Part shown: positions 24,683 to 33,865 of the stretch, piece after piece
How positions within the stretch are numbered: position 1 is the first letter of the stretch
How the letters are laid out: every line of letters starts with the position of its first letter
Assembly: GCF_000238335.3 (NCBI RefSeq)
Contig: NZ_AHCB03000005.1
Coordinates: forward strand, 434,001-498,000
Reading direction: 5' to 3'
Source: Pseudoalteromonas marina
GTDB taxonomy: Bacteria; Pseudomonadota; Gammaproteobacteria; Enterobacterales; Alteromonadaceae
DNA length: 64,000 bases
Program-made: the position numbers and the translations under genes
The notes under the pieces: model-generated
What the model was told of the DNA's origin: nothing
The model's input: the letters and a program-made list of their open reading frames with translations, nothing else
Databases searched by the model: none

Positions 24683-25272
24683 AAAAGTGGTTAACTGCAG
24701 GGCTATTAATTGTTGGGCTCAGCTTGTTTAGCCACGGTTTGTATATGCAAGCAAAGGCATGGCTTGCACAAGTGCTGATTGAGCAAGCGTGGCAGCAAGC
24801 TCTTGCAGAGCCGGGTAAAAAAGTAAAACCGTGGTTTTATGCTGACAGTTTTGTAACCGCGCAGCTTTTTTTTCGATCGCATAACAAAACGTTAAGTGTG
24901 CTCGGTGGTGCGAGTGGTCGAAATTTAGCATTTGCACCAAGCCATTTTTTGCCCGCGGGGGAATTGGGCAATCGCCAAAAGGGAGCGTTAATAGCCGGCC
25001 ATAACGACACCCACTTTGCGTTTTTACAACACGCCAAAGTGGGGGATCAGTTTACTATGCAGTTACAAAGCGGGGAGTTACAGCAGTATAAAGTCACGGC
25101 GGTTGATATAATTCATCAATCGCAGCATGGCTTTTTACGCACACCGGGGCTTTATTTACTTACCTGTTATCCCTTTGATGCATTAGCATCGGGCACCGAT
25201 TTGAGGTTATTGGTATCGGCAGAAATATCTTCACCAGATTCACTAAGTGGTATATCAACAACAAGCTCTTGA
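24679..25272 (+). CDS. Class GN sortase
   Basis: 197 residues, membrane-anchored transpeptidase. An N-terminal hydrophobic segment (about 5-22), catalytic His in 'LIAGHNDTHFAFL', catalytic Cys in 'LYLLTCYPFDAL' and the downstream Arg in 'GTDLRLLV'. These fit the Gram-negative sortase class with a single dedicated substrate, the gene just upstream, whose stop overlaps this start (ATGA). The last 35 codons overlap the oppositely oriented transporter gene; the Arg of the active site lies inside the overlap. Confidence 0.9.
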   Translation: MKKWLTAGLLIVGLSLFSHGLYMQAKAWLAQVLIEQAWQQALAEPGKKVKPWFYADSFVTAQLFFRSHNKTLSVLGGASGRNLAFAPSHFLPAGELGNRQKGALIAGHNDTHFAFLQHAKVGDQFTMQLQSGELQQYKVTAVDIIHQSQHGFLRTPGLYLLTCYPFDALASGTDLRLLVSAEISSPDSLSGISTTSS

Positions 25273-26189
25273 TGGCGCTGGCTAACCATAACGCCAATAA
25301 ATACCACAAAAATACTAAGCCACTGCCAAAGTGTAAGTACTTCTCCCAAAATAATGGCCGATAAGATAAGTGTAAAAATAGGAATTAAATTTGAATACGC
25401 CGCCGCAGTAAGCACCGATACCTTGCTAATTGCATAGTTGTACATACCGTAGCCGCCTAAAGTAACGCAAGAGCCTAAATATAAAATACTCATAAGTGCC
25501 GTTAGGTCGTGTTGATTTTCGCTGGGTAGGTCAATAAAAAATAAAAAGGGGGCAAAAAACAAACTCCCGCTAATGCCTTGTAATGCAATTAAAGTCAGTG
25601 GTGAATACCGGTTTGCTAAGTGCTTAATACTAACAGTATAAAATGCAGCGCACACCATAGCCATTAACTCTAAAAAGTTACCCAAAATAGGATTAGGCGC
25701 TTGTTCTGAACTTGGTGAGAGCAGCGTAAGTAAAATACTGCCGCCAATACATAGCGTAAAGCCCACTACAATAGCTTTACTTATATATTCTTTGAGCATA
25801 AAAAATGCTAAAAACGCCACTATTATTGGCAAGCACGACACAATAACACCCGCCTGAGATGCCGATGTATATTCCATTGCGTGCCCTTCAAATAAAAAGT
25901 ACAAGCACGGCTCAGCAAGTGACATGCCCACTAAATACTTCCAATCACCTTTTTGATATTCAAAGCGAATAACATAACGCCATAAACACAATGAAATAAC
26001 GAGCGTAGTAAGCATACGTAAAAATATCACTAATGCTGGATCGTAAATGGCAATGGCGTATTTAAGCGCTATAAACGAACTGCCCCATAAAAAAGTGGCA
26101 ATAATTAAACATAAACTGGCAGGCATAAGACGTAATTTAAACAATAAAATATAGCGCGATCCTAGCATGAATATTTTTAACTTGTTCAA
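25167..26189 (-). CDS. EamA/DMT-family transporter
   Basis: Up to 340 residues with about ten membrane helices and the EamA-typical N-terminal 'LIIATFLWGSSFIALKYA'. Drug/metabolite exporters of this family move amino acids, nucleosides or other small molecules; the substrate is not readable. The start is uncertain: TTG 26189, ATG 26168 and ATG 26126 are in frame and none has a clear ribosome binding site; 26126 gives the tightest family fit. The polar C-terminal tail (about 35 codons) overlaps the sortase gene. Confidence 0.8.
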   Translation of the reverse strand: MNKLKIFMLGSRYILLFKLRLMPASLCLIIATFLWGSSFIALKYAIAIYDPALVIFLRMLTTLVISLCLWRYVIRFEYQKGDWKYLVGMSLAEPCLYFLFEGHAMEYTSASQAGVIVSCLPIIVAFLAFFMLKEYISKAIVVGFTLCIGGSILLTLLSPSSEQAPNPILGNFLELMAMVCAAFYTVSIKHLANRYSPLTLIALQGISGSLFFAPFLFFIDLPSENQHDLTALMSILYLGSCVTLGGYGMYNYAISKVSVLTAAAYSNLIPIFTLILSAIILGEVLTLWQWLSIFVVFIGVMVSQRHQELVVDIPLSESGEDISADTNNLKSVPDANASKG

Positions 26190-26243
26190 AAATACCGAGC
26201 TGGTATAAGTTAAATCATAATAAAATTTTAATAGCTAAAAACA

Positions 26244-27347
26244 ATGCAAAGGGAACAGATAATAGTTGTAAAGTTAGGTACAAGCGTACTAACTGGTGGC
26301 ACCGATAAACTAGATAAAGCCCATATGGTTGAGTTAGTTCGCCAATGCTGCGAGCTTAAAAAGCAGGGGCATCAGGTTGTTATGGTATCGAGCGGCGCCG
26401 TAGCCGCAGGCCGTGAGCAACTATTAAAATCCTGTGGTACGAGCTTAGTGGATAAACAAATGTTAGCCGCCATTGGGCAGGGCCAACTTATTCATATATG
26501 GCAAAGTTTATTTGCCTTGTATGGTGTAAACGTAGGGCAAATGCTGCTAACACGCGCTGATGTTGATGACAGAGAGCGCTACTTAAACGCACGCGATACA
26601 TTAACGGCCTTACTTAGTTACAACGTGGTGCCTATTATAAATGAAAACGATGCGGTGGCGACGAGCGAAATAAAAGTGGGTGATAACGATAACCTATCTG
26701 CCTTGGTGGCTATATTAGCTAATGCAGACAAATTACTATTACTTACCGATCAAGACGGCTTGTTTACCAGCGATCCGCGCACCAATGCCGATGCAAAGCT
26801 TATTGACGAAGTAACTCACATAAACGATGAACTGCGTCAACTTGCTGGTGGCAGCGGTACAAGCTTAGGCACTGGCGGTATGGCAACAAAGCTTCAAGCG
26901 GCTGATATAGCAAGGCGTGCAGGCGTTGAAGTTATTATTGCCAAAGGCGCTGGCAGCAACGTTATTTTAAAATGCATGAGCGAGCAATTACCGGGTACTC
27001 GCTTTTTAAAGTTAACTGCGCCTAAAGATGGTCGCAAAAAATGGTTATTAGCCGGGCCTAAAAGTAATGGGCAAATAGCAATAGACACAGGCGCTATTAG
27101 TGCGCTGCAAAATAATGGGGCAAGTTTATTGGCCAAAGGAGTCACTTGTGCCTTTGGGGATTTTGAGCGTGGTGATTTAATAGATTTGATTGATACAAAT
27201 AACCAAGTAATTGCGCGTGGTTTAACCCGCTTTAGTCGCTCGGAGGTTAATAAAATTAAAGGCGCACATTCAAAAAATATTGCACAGTTACTTAGTTATG
27301 ACGCAGGGGCAGAAGTATTGCATAGGGATGATTTGGTACTACTTTAA
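26244..27347 (+). CDS. proB: Glutamate 5-kinase
   Basis: 367 residues, the usual length (E. coli 367). It catalyses ATP-dependent phosphorylation of glutamate, first step of proline synthesis. Amino-acid kinase domain (1-255): '[14 protein letters not shown]', '[11 protein letters not shown]', '[18 protein letters not shown]' and '[12 protein letters not shown]'. C-terminal PUA domain (about 275-360). proA is not adjacent, unlike the proBA operon of E. coli. The promoter region is short, facing the transporter gene. Confidence 0.95.
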   Translation: MQREQIIVVKLGTSVLTGGTDKLDKAHMVELVRQCCELKKQGHQVVMVSSGAVAAGREQLLKSCGTSLVDKQMLAAIGQGQLIHIWQSLFALYGVNVGQMLLTRADVDDRERYLNARDTLTALLSYNVVPIINENDAVATSEIKVGDNDNLSALVAILANADKLLLLTDQDGLFTSDPRTNADAKLIDEVTHINDELRQLAGGSGTSLGTGGMATKLQAADIARRAGVEVIIAKGAGSNVILKCMSEQLPGTRFLKLTAPKDGRKKWLLAGPKSNGQIAIDTGAISALQNNGASLLAKGVTCAFGDFERGDLIDLIDTNNQVIARGLTRFSRSEVNKIKGAHSKNIAQLLSYDAGAEVLHRDDLVLL

Positions 27348-27449
27348 TGCTTAGCTAAAAAGCATGTATTTTAATTAACTGTCTAATTATTTAGTAAAGT
27401 TATAGATTATGTCTATACTGGTTAAAAATTATTCAAATTGGGTGTGGCA

Positions 27450-28409
27450 ATGCAAGCCAATTCATGTGGCCACGAGTGGGTAGTCGAACTCACTTGTCAG
27501 GAAGACGAAAGCCATTTAGATTCGGCTTTAATAGACGTGCTAGGTGACTTACTAAGCGTAAATAATTTTGCGATTTACATAAACAAGCACGTTACCTTGC
27601 AAGCCCCACCTATACTGATAAACACACACAGCAACTTAACATACTTAGAGCCCAATCAAGCCCAATTAATACTTAATAAAGCAACACCTAGTAAAACAAG
27701 AGTTATTCATACGACTGATGATGTAACAACATACATCCCGGTTAATCATAGCGATACTATTTTGGGTGTTTTAATTATTAAAACCAAGCAGTTAATAACC
27801 GATAGAATAAGTGCATTAGCGATGTACATTTTAAATGTGTATGCGAATCAATTATGGATTTTGCATAAGTCGCGGCTTGATCCTTTAACGGGGCTTTTAA
27901 ATCGCCAAACCTTTGACAAAAAGGTAATGGAAATAGTCACCGGTAATGGTTTTTTATTACCCCGAGAGCAAGCAGATACAAAACGCTGTTGGTATTTAGC
28001 CATTGTTGACATTGATTTATTTAAAAATGTTAACGATACATTTGGCCATGTAGTTGGCGACGGTGTGATTGCACAAGTTGCTAAACTCATTAAAAATAAT
28101 TTTAGAATTGAAGATTATGCTTTTAGATACGGAGGGGAAGAGTTTGCAATAGTGTTTCAGTCGCAAACAAATACAGATGCATTTAATGCACTCACTCGTT
28201 TACGACAGCGAGTAGCCAGTCATTATTTTGAGCACATACAGCAGTTAACAATTAGCATTGGCTTTTTAGAGCTGCAGAGCGCTGACACCGTTTCAAGCAT
28301 AGTAAACCAAGCCGACATGGCGTTATATCACTCAAAAAAAACAGGACGGAATAAGGTGACATCATGTCACGAACTTACGCTCAGCAAAGAAGTCAGGATT
28401 TCTCAATAG
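27450..28409 (+). CDS. GGDEF diguanylate cyclase with GAF-like N-terminus
   Basis: 319 residues from ATG 27450 (a TTG four codons earlier is possible). The N-terminal half (about 10-140) looks like a degenerate GAF/sensor fold. The GGDEF domain (about 150-310) has 'DPLTGLLNRQTFDK', 'IVDIDLFKNVNDTFGHVVGD' and active-site motif 'RYGGEEF', so cyclase activity making c-di-GMP is expected. Soluble; no membrane helix. An inhibitory RxxD site upstream of the motif is not evident. It stands alone between proB and the glutaredoxin gene. Confidence 0.85.
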   Translation: MQANSCGHEWVVELTCQEDESHLDSALIDVLGDLLSVNNFAIYINKHVTLQAPPILINTHSNLTYLEPNQAQLILNKATPSKTRVIHTTDDVTTYIPVNHSDTILGVLIIKTKQLITDRISALAMYILNVYANQLWILHKSRLDPLTGLLNRQTFDKKVMEIVTGNGFLLPREQADTKRCWYLAIVDIDLFKNVNDTFGHVVGDGVIAQVAKLIKNNFRIEDYAFRYGGEEFAIVFQSQTNTDAFNALTRLRQRVASHYFEHIQQLTISIGFLELQSADTVSSIVNQADMALYHSKKTGRNKVTSCHELTLSKEVRISQ

Positions 28410-28481
28410 TATTGAGCTTTTTTGATTGTAAAATTGTGCTAAAATCTGGCTCCTTAAATTGTTGTAGTCAGAGTATTAAGC

Positions 28482-28841
28482 ATGAAATTCGTTCGTTGGT
28501 TTTTAGGTTGTATAATTTTATTCTTTAATTTTATATTTACTCCTCGTAGTAAAAAGCGTGCAAGCGAAGAGCAAGCCAAGCTTGATCTGCAAACCTCTCA
28601 TTTCAAACTTTACCAATTTAAAGCATGCCCGTTTTGTGTGAAAGTACGCCGTGCTATTAAGCGCGAAGGCTTAAACATAGAAACACGCGATGCAAAAGAC
28701 AATGAGCAATATCGTCAAGAGCTACTAGAACAAGGTGGCAAAATTAAAGTGCCTTGTTTACGTATAGAGCAAAATGGCCAAACTCAATGGCTTTACGAAT
28801 CTAACGATATTATTGCGTACTTAAATAAAGTAGCTGCTTAA
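28482..28841 (+). CDS. Membrane-anchored glutaredoxin
   Basis: 119 residues: an N-terminal hydrophobic helix (about 4-20, 'WFLGCIILFFNFIFTP'), a basic linker, then a glutaredoxin fold (about 42-117) with active-site 'CPFC' in 'YQFKACPFCVKVRRAI' and the cis-Pro motif 'KIKVPCLRI'. The anchor suggests a thiol-disulfide reductase held at the inner membrane, facing the cytosol by the positive-inside pattern. It is 45 bases upstream of gltX. Confidence 0.85.
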   Translation: MKFVRWFLGCIILFFNFIFTPRSKKRASEEQAKLDLQTSHFKLYQFKACPFCVKVRRAIKREGLNIETRDAKDNEQYRQELLEQGGKIKVPCLRIEQNGQTQWLYESNDIIAYLNKVAA

Positions 28842-28886
28842 ACGATTCATTTAATTTTTATCTCACTTATTTAAAGAGACATTATC

Positions 28887-30371
28887 ATGACAATCCGTAC
28901 TCGTGTTGCCCCGTCACCTACTGGTGACCCGCATCTTGGCACCGCTTATATTGCATTATTTAACTACTGTTTTGCTAAGCAGCAAGGCGGGGAATTTGTT
29001 CTTCGTATCGAAGATACAGACCAAGTACGAAGCACACCTGAGTCGGAACAAGCGATAATGGATAGCCTACGTTGGTTAGGTCTTGAGTGGGATCATGGCC
29101 CTGATGTAGGCGGTGAATTTGGCCCTTATCGTCAGTCTGAACGTAGCGATTTATATAAAAAATACGCACACCAACTTGTTGAGCAAGGCAAAGCATTTTA
29201 CTGTTTTGCAACAAGCGAAGAGCTTGACCAAATGCGCGAAGAGCAAATGGCTGAAGGTCTGCGTCCTAAATACGACGGTCGTGGTTTAAACCACACAGAA
29301 GATGAAATTAAAGCTAACCTAGCTGCAGGTAAGCCTTACGTTATCCGTATGAAAATTCCAAGCGAAGGGACCTTTAAGTTCAACGACTACCTACGCGACG
29401 AAATTGAGATCCCGTGGGAAAACGTAGACATGCAAGTGCTATTAAAAGCCGATGGCTTCCCAACGTATTTCTTAGCAAATGTGGTAGACGATCACCACAT
29501 GCAAATTAGCCATATTTTCCGTGGTGAAGAGTGGATTAACTCAGCACCTAAACTATTAAAGCTTTACGAAGATTTTGGTTGGGAAGCGCCAGTACTTGGG
29601 CACCTGCCATTATTACGTAACCCAGATAAGTCAAAGCTTTCTAAGCGTAAAAACCCTACAAGTATCAATTACTACAAAGAAATGGGTTACCTACCAGAAG
29701 CGGTACTTAACTACTTAGGCCGCATGGGCTGGTCAATGCCAGACGAGCGTGAAAAGTTCACACTTGATGAAATGATTGAACACTTTGACATGAAGCGTGT
29801 ATCGCTTGGTGGCCCAGTATTTGACGTAGATAAGTTAAGTTGGTTAAACGGGACGTGGATCCGCGAAAACTTGACTGACGAAGAGCTTGTGCAGCGCTTT
29901 GTTGATTGGAAGTTTAATGGCGAAATGCTAGCTAAAGTATTACCAGAAGCTAAAACGCGTATTAATACGCTGTCGGATATGGTTGATTTAGCAGGTCATT
30001 TTGTAGGTGGTATTCCAACTTACGACCCAGCACTGTTAACGGCGGGCAAAGCCGACGAAAATGTAATACGCCAAGCGCTACAATTTTTTGTATGGCAATT
30101 AGAAGGCTTACGTAGTTTTGATAAGCCAGCTATTTTTGCCATTGCAAAAGAGGTTGCCACATTCCACGAGCTTAAAATTAAAGACTTTTTAGAACCAATA
30201 TTTGTAGCAATCACGGGTAAAACGTCATCGACGTCGGTACTTGATGCAATGGAAATTTTAGGCTCTGACCTATCACGTGCGCGTTTACGTGTAGCACTTG
30301 CTCATTTAGGTATTTCTAAAAAGCAGGCTAAAAATATTGAGCGTGCTTACCGCACATACCCAAGCGCATAA
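28887..30371 (+). CDS. gltX: Glutamyl-tRNA synthetase
   Basis: 494 residues. Class I synthetase charging tRNA-Glu. The HIGH-type motif is '[14 protein letters not shown]' (residues 7-20) and the KMSKS-type motif '[10 protein letters not shown]' near 250. C-terminal anticodon-binding region is complete. A strong terminator follows. Slightly longer than the E. coli enzyme (471). Confidence 0.95.
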   Translation: MTIRTRVAPSPTGDPHLGTAYIALFNYCFAKQQGGEFVLRIEDTDQVRSTPESEQAIMDSLRWLGLEWDHGPDVGGEFGPYRQSERSDLYKKYAHQLVEQGKAFYCFATSEELDQMREEQMAEGLRPKYDGRGLNHTEDEIKANLAAGKPYVIRMKIPSEGTFKFNDYLRDEIEIPWENVDMQVLLKADGFPTYFLANVVDDHHMQISHIFRGEEWINSAPKLLKLYEDFGWEAPVLGHLPLLRNPDKSKLSKRKNPTSINYYKEMGYLPEAVLNYLGRMGWSMPDEREKFTLDEMIEHFDMKRVSLGGPVFDVDKLSWLNGTWIRENLTDEELVQRFVDWKFNGEMLAKVLPEAKTRINTLSDMVDLAGHFVGGIPTYDPALLTAGKADENVIRQALQFFVWQLEGLRSFDKPAIFAIAKEVATFHELKIKDFLEPIFVAITGKTSSTSVLDAMEILGSDLSRARLRVALAHLGISKKQAKNIERAYRTYPSA

Positions 30372-30391
30372 TCTTTAGTCATACTTTATAA

Positions 30392-30425
30392 AAAGCCGAG
30401 CTTATTAAGTAAGCTCGGCTTTTTT
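30392..30425 (+). terminator. Rho-independent terminator after gltX
   Basis: AGCCGAGCTT/AAGCTCGGCT hairpin with a 7-base loop followed by a T tract; A tract on the other side could serve the minus strand too. Confidence 0.85.
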
Positions 30426-30467
30426 GTTTTAGGGAGCCAGTGTTAATTAGTTCTGGTATTACTGCAT

Positions 30468-30866
30468 TTATTTCAAGTCGTAAGCTTGACCCGTACAAGT
30501 AACCGAAATGTCGCAATAAGATTGAGGAGTTTCTCTACAAGAATTAATAGTAAAGGCATTACCGCCTCTGCGCATTGCATCCGCTTTAAGTGAATCAATG
30601 GCACTTGATTTGGCGCGATTGTAACTAACGTTACTGTTTGCACCTCGGCCATCTCCATGACAGCTCTCGCCTACAATTCGGCCTAATAATGAAGCACCGC
30701 TTTCATGGGCTTGTTGGTCACTATAAAATTGATGCAGATCTCTTTTATTTACATAAGTACCAATTTCATCACCTAAAACATCGTTGTTTATATTGGTATG
30801 GTAAGTAACGCCAGAACACCCAGTTAGTGCAGTTAGCACACAGGTTACAGCAAAAATACGCAGCAT
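30468..30866 (-). CDS. RcsF-like envelope stress lipoprotein
   Basis: 132 residues with lipobox 'LTALTGC' (Cys17). The mature domain resembles RcsF: 'ASLLGRIVGESC', 'DALKADAMRRGGNA'-type helix and four cysteines (in 'GESC', 'INSC', 'SYCD' and 'VTCTG') that can form the two RcsF disulfides. RcsF senses outer-membrane stress for the Rcs phosphorelay in enterobacteria; no rcsBCD genes are in the window, so the pathway here is unknown. Confidence 0.75.
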   Translation of the reverse strand: MLRIFAVTCVLTALTGCSGVTYHTNINNDVLGDEIGTYVNKRDLHQFYSDQQAHESGASLLGRIVGESCHGDGRGANSNVSYNRAKSSAIDSLKADAMRRGGNAFTINSCRETPQSYCDISVTCTGQAYDLK

Positions 30867-31038
30867 AATGATTAATCCCTTAGTTATTGTTGGCTTAAGA
30901 ACAAATTATCAATAAAAACAAAAGCAAGCAAAACAAAAACAAAAGTAAGTTGTATCATTTTGTAAGTGATTCGACCTCTCTTTAAATTTTTTCTGGTAGT
31001 ATGGGTAAGTTATAAGCAGTTTAAGCAGTGAACAAACT

Positions 31039-31740
31039 ATGTTAAGTCCTTACTTTCAGCAGCACGCTGATTATGTTTCTATCTCTCGTGAGCAAGGGTG
31101 TCGTTTCGCAAAGTGCGTTGCCGATGATTACAATCCACTTCATGATAAAGATGCCAAAAAGTTTTGCGCGCCAGGAGACTTACTTTTTTCTTTAGTGTTA
31201 GACCGCTACGGTATAAGTGAGCGAATGGAATTTACCTTTGCTGGCATGGTTGACGAAAATACCAAACTTAACTTTCCACAAGGGGAGGATGAGTTTGATG
31301 TAACCAACGGCGATAAAGTAATTTTAAAGGTAAAACGCGAAGGTAAAACCAGCAAATGCCCAACACTTACTAATAGCTTAATAAAAAACTATGTTGAGTT
31401 TTCTGGTGCAGCTTTCCCGCATGTCATTATTCCGTTAATGGGCAAGCAAGATGTAATGATTAACCCAGCGCGCCCTATGGTTATTTACGAATCGATGATT
31501 ATTAATCTTGATGACATTAATATTCAAGCACCAACGCTTGAGTTTGCTGAGCCGAGCTTTGAATATACAGGTAAACGCGGCAAAATTACCCTGCGCTTTA
31601 ACCTATTAGAAAACGGCGAAAAAGTTGGTTTTGGTGAAAAGCACATGGTGGTGTCGGGTATTCGTGAATACTGCCAAGCAACGGTTGATGACTTAATCGC
31701 ATTTTATAATGAGCGAAAAGCGACCCTAAAACCAGTTTAA
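31039..31740 (+). CDS. DUF3581 family protein
   Basis: 233 residues of the DUF3581 family, found in marine gammaproteobacteria. The N-terminal part 'CVADDYNPLHDKDAKKFCAPGDLL' resembles the hot-dog-fold hydratase motif 'DxNPLH', so a thioesterase/dehydratase-like fold is possible, but activity is not shown. Cytosolic. Monocistronic with a strong terminator. Confidence 0.75.
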   Translation: MLSPYFQQHADYVSISREQGCRFAKCVADDYNPLHDKDAKKFCAPGDLLFSLVLDRYGISERMEFTFAGMVDENTKLNFPQGEDEFDVTNGDKVILKVKREGKTSKCPTLTNSLIKNYVEFSGAAFPHVIIPLMGKQDVMINPARPMVIYESMIINLDDINIQAPTLEFAEPSFEYTGKRGKITLRFNLLENGEKVGFGEKHMVVSGIREYCQATVDDLIAFYNERKATLKPV

Positions 31741-31757
31741 AATCAGCATTTAAATGA

Positions 31758-31781
31758 GGCGCTATTGATAGCGCCTTTTTT
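31758..31781 (+). terminator. Rho-independent terminator after DUF3581 gene
   Basis: GGCGCTAT/ATAGCGCC hairpin followed by six T, 18 bases after the stop. Confidence 0.85.
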
Positions 31782-31833
31782 ATTGCTAAAGCTCAGGTAT
31801 AATGGCGCTCTTTGTTATTTTAAAGCTAAGCCT

Positions 31834-33081
31834 ATGTCCGCTACATCATTTTCATCACTTAATCTCGACCCGTTATTATTAACAGCGATTGAGCAAAATA
31901 ATTACACTACGCCAACCGCAATTCAGATTAAAACTATTCCGCCAATTCTCGCGGGCAACGATGTAATGGGCAGCGCACAAACTGGCACAGGTAAAACAGC
32001 AGCCTTTGTATTGCCACTACTACATAAGCTTTTAAATACACCAAAAAAAGATGAGCCAGGCATTGCCCGAGTGGTCATTTTAACGCCTACGCGAGAGCTT
32101 GCTCAGCAAGTGTTTGCAAGCTTTGAAAAATACGCTCAAGGCAGTAATGTTCATGGCGCTTTAGCGTATGGCGGCGCAAGTATTGGCCCGCAAATTAAAG
32201 CACTTAAAACGGCGCAAGTGATAGTGGCAACACCAGGTCGTTTGCTCGATCATATAGTTAAAGGCAGTGTGGTGCTTTCTAGTGTTGATTCATTAGTATT
32301 TGATGAAGCCGATCGCATGCTCGACATGGGCTTTATTGATGAAATAAAACGTATTTTGCGCCACATTCCAGGCGATCGCCAAACCTTATTGTTCTCAGCC
32401 ACATTCGATGACAGCGTGTTTGAGCTAAGTAAAAAACTACTTAAAAACCCCGAGCTGATTGAAGTTGATAAGCGTAACTCAGCCGCCGTTGAAGTAGAGC
32501 AAATTATTTACGCAGTTGATGAAGACCGTAAGCGCGAACTTGTATCGCATATGATCGGCATGAAAAATTGGCGCCAAGTACTTATATTTACGCGTACTAA
32601 ACAAATGGCCGATAAGCTTGCCAAAGAAATGTGTAAGGACGGTTTAAAAACAGAATCCATTCATGGCGATAAATCGCAAGGTGCGCGAGACCGTGCACTA
32701 CAAAACTTTAAAGAAGGCACTACACGCGTATTAGTTGCCACTGATGTAGCTGCCCGTGGTTTAGATATTCCGGCGCTTAAATACGTAATTAACTTTGAAT
32801 TGCCATACATAGCCGAAGATTATGTCCACCGCATAGGCCGTACGGGTCGCGCAGGCGAGCAAGGCCTTGCAATGTCGCTTGTAAGTATTGACGAGCAATG
32901 GTTACTTGAAGAAATTGAAGTACTGCTTGATACGCGTTTAGCACCACAATGGTTAGAAGGTTACGAGCCTGACTTAAACAAAGCCCCTAAAGATAACCGA
33001 AAAAACACCAATAAAGCGCGTAAAGATCGTGACAAAAAGCGTATTACAGGTAAAAGGGCACCAAGCAGACGACGAAAATAA
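31834..33081 (+). CDS. DEAD-box ATP-dependent RNA helicase (RhlE-like)
   Basis: 415 residues from ATG 31834; an upstream in-frame start at 31765 lies inside the previous terminator. Motifs in order: Q motif 'FSSLNLDP..TPTAIQ', Walker A 'AQTGTGKT', 'PTRELA', 'TPGRLLD', 'DEAD', 'SAT', 'IFTRTKQMA', 'ATDVAARGLD' and 'HRIGRTGRAG'. The C-terminal tail is short and basic ('KRITGKRAPSRRRK'), likely RNA-binding. RhlE/SrmB-type helicases help ribosome assembly and RNA decay; the subfamily is not certain. Confidence 0.85.
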   Translation: MSATSFSSLNLDPLLLTAIEQNNYTTPTAIQIKTIPPILAGNDVMGSAQTGTGKTAAFVLPLLHKLLNTPKKDEPGIARVVILTPTRELAQQVFASFEKYAQGSNVHGALAYGGASIGPQIKALKTAQVIVATPGRLLDHIVKGSVVLSSVDSLVFDEADRMLDMGFIDEIKRILRHIPGDRQTLLFSATFDDSVFELSKKLLKNPELIEVDKRNSAAVEVEQIIYAVDEDRKRELVSHMIGMKNWRQVLIFTRTKQMADKLAKEMCKDGLKTESIHGDKSQGARDRALQNFKEGTTRVLVATDVAARGLDIPALKYVINFELPYIAEDYVHRIGRTGRAGEQGLAMSLVSIDEQWLLEEIEVLLDTRLAPQWLEGYEPDLNKAPKDNRKNTNKARKDRDKKRITGKRAPSRRRK

Positions 33082-33238
33082 TAGCCAATAGCATGGGGCA
33101 GTTAATGCCCCATTTAGTGATAAAAAATTAGTTTTTAAATAGTATTTAGCAATTTTATACACATCCGCTGCGCTTATTTTAATGGTCTCTTTTACATAAA
33201 GCGGCTAAATAAATACCCCCCCCATTAAATAGCAATAC

Positions 33239-33265
33239 TTTGTAAGTGTTTTTTCTTCTTACAAA
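33239..33265. promoter_or_regulatory. Inverted repeat upstream of H-NOX gene
   Basis: TTTGTAAG (33239-33246) and CTTACAAA (33258-33265), perfect 8-base arms with an 11-base spacer, 58 bases before the H-NOX start. Candidate operator. A run of eight C lies just upstream at 33216-33223. Confidence 0.45.
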
Positions 33266-33323
33266 TGTGCATTATTACAGTTTAAATCTATACTTAATCT
33301 ACGACTAATAGGTTGGTAGAGCG

Positions 33324-33863
33324 ATGAAAGGTATTATTTTTACTGAATTTTTAGAAATGGTCGAAAGCACATTTTCACCTGCCGTTGCCGATCAAATTAT
33401 TGTACAAAACGAACTGGATTCCAATGGGATTTACACCAGCGTTGGTAACTATAACAAGCAAGAGCTTTTAAAATTAGTGACTTCGTTGAGCAACATCGTC
33501 GATGTTCCAGTAGATGTACTGGTTAAAGAGTACGGAAAATATCTGTTAACACGCTTCTTGGTTTACTATCCACAGTTTTTTGAAAACCTCACTACCACGT
33601 TTGATTTTTTAGATACCATAGATAGGCACGTACATGTAGAAGTTGAAAAATTGTATACCGACGTTGAGTTACCTAGCTTTCAAACCAAGCGATTAAGTGA
33701 TACCCAAATGCAGATGGTTTACCATTCGAGTAATCCCTTTGCAGTGCTCGCTGAGGGGTTAATAGAAGGTGCAGCCGAGCATTTTAAGGAAAATATCAGC
33801 ATACGCAGCGATATCAGTGACGATCATCAAGTTGCTACATTTAACTTAACTCTGGTCGGTTAA
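33324..33863 (+). CDS. hnoX: H-NOX heme nitric oxide sensor
   Basis: 179 residues, full length for a stand-alone bacterial H-NOX (heme NO/O2-binding) domain. The proximal heme ligand is His104 in '[10 protein letters not shown]'. The heme-propionate motif, normally Tyr-x-Ser-x-Arg, reads 'YHSSN' (133-137), so the arginine is replaced by asparagine. NO binding to such proteins inhibits a partner kinase and controls biofilm or motility in Shewanella, Vibrio and Pseudoalteromonas relatives. It is followed 2 bases later by the partner-type hybrid kinase gene. Confidence 0.9.
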   Translation: MKGIIFTEFLEMVESTFSPAVADQIIVQNELDSNGIYTSVGNYNKQELLKLVTSLSNIVDVPVDVLVKEYGKYLLTRFLVYYPQFFENLTTTFDFLDTIDRHVHVEVEKLYTDVELPSFQTKRLSDTQMQMVYHSSNPFAVLAEGLIEGAAEHFKENISIRSDISDDHQVATFNLTLVG

Positions 33864-33865
33864 AT

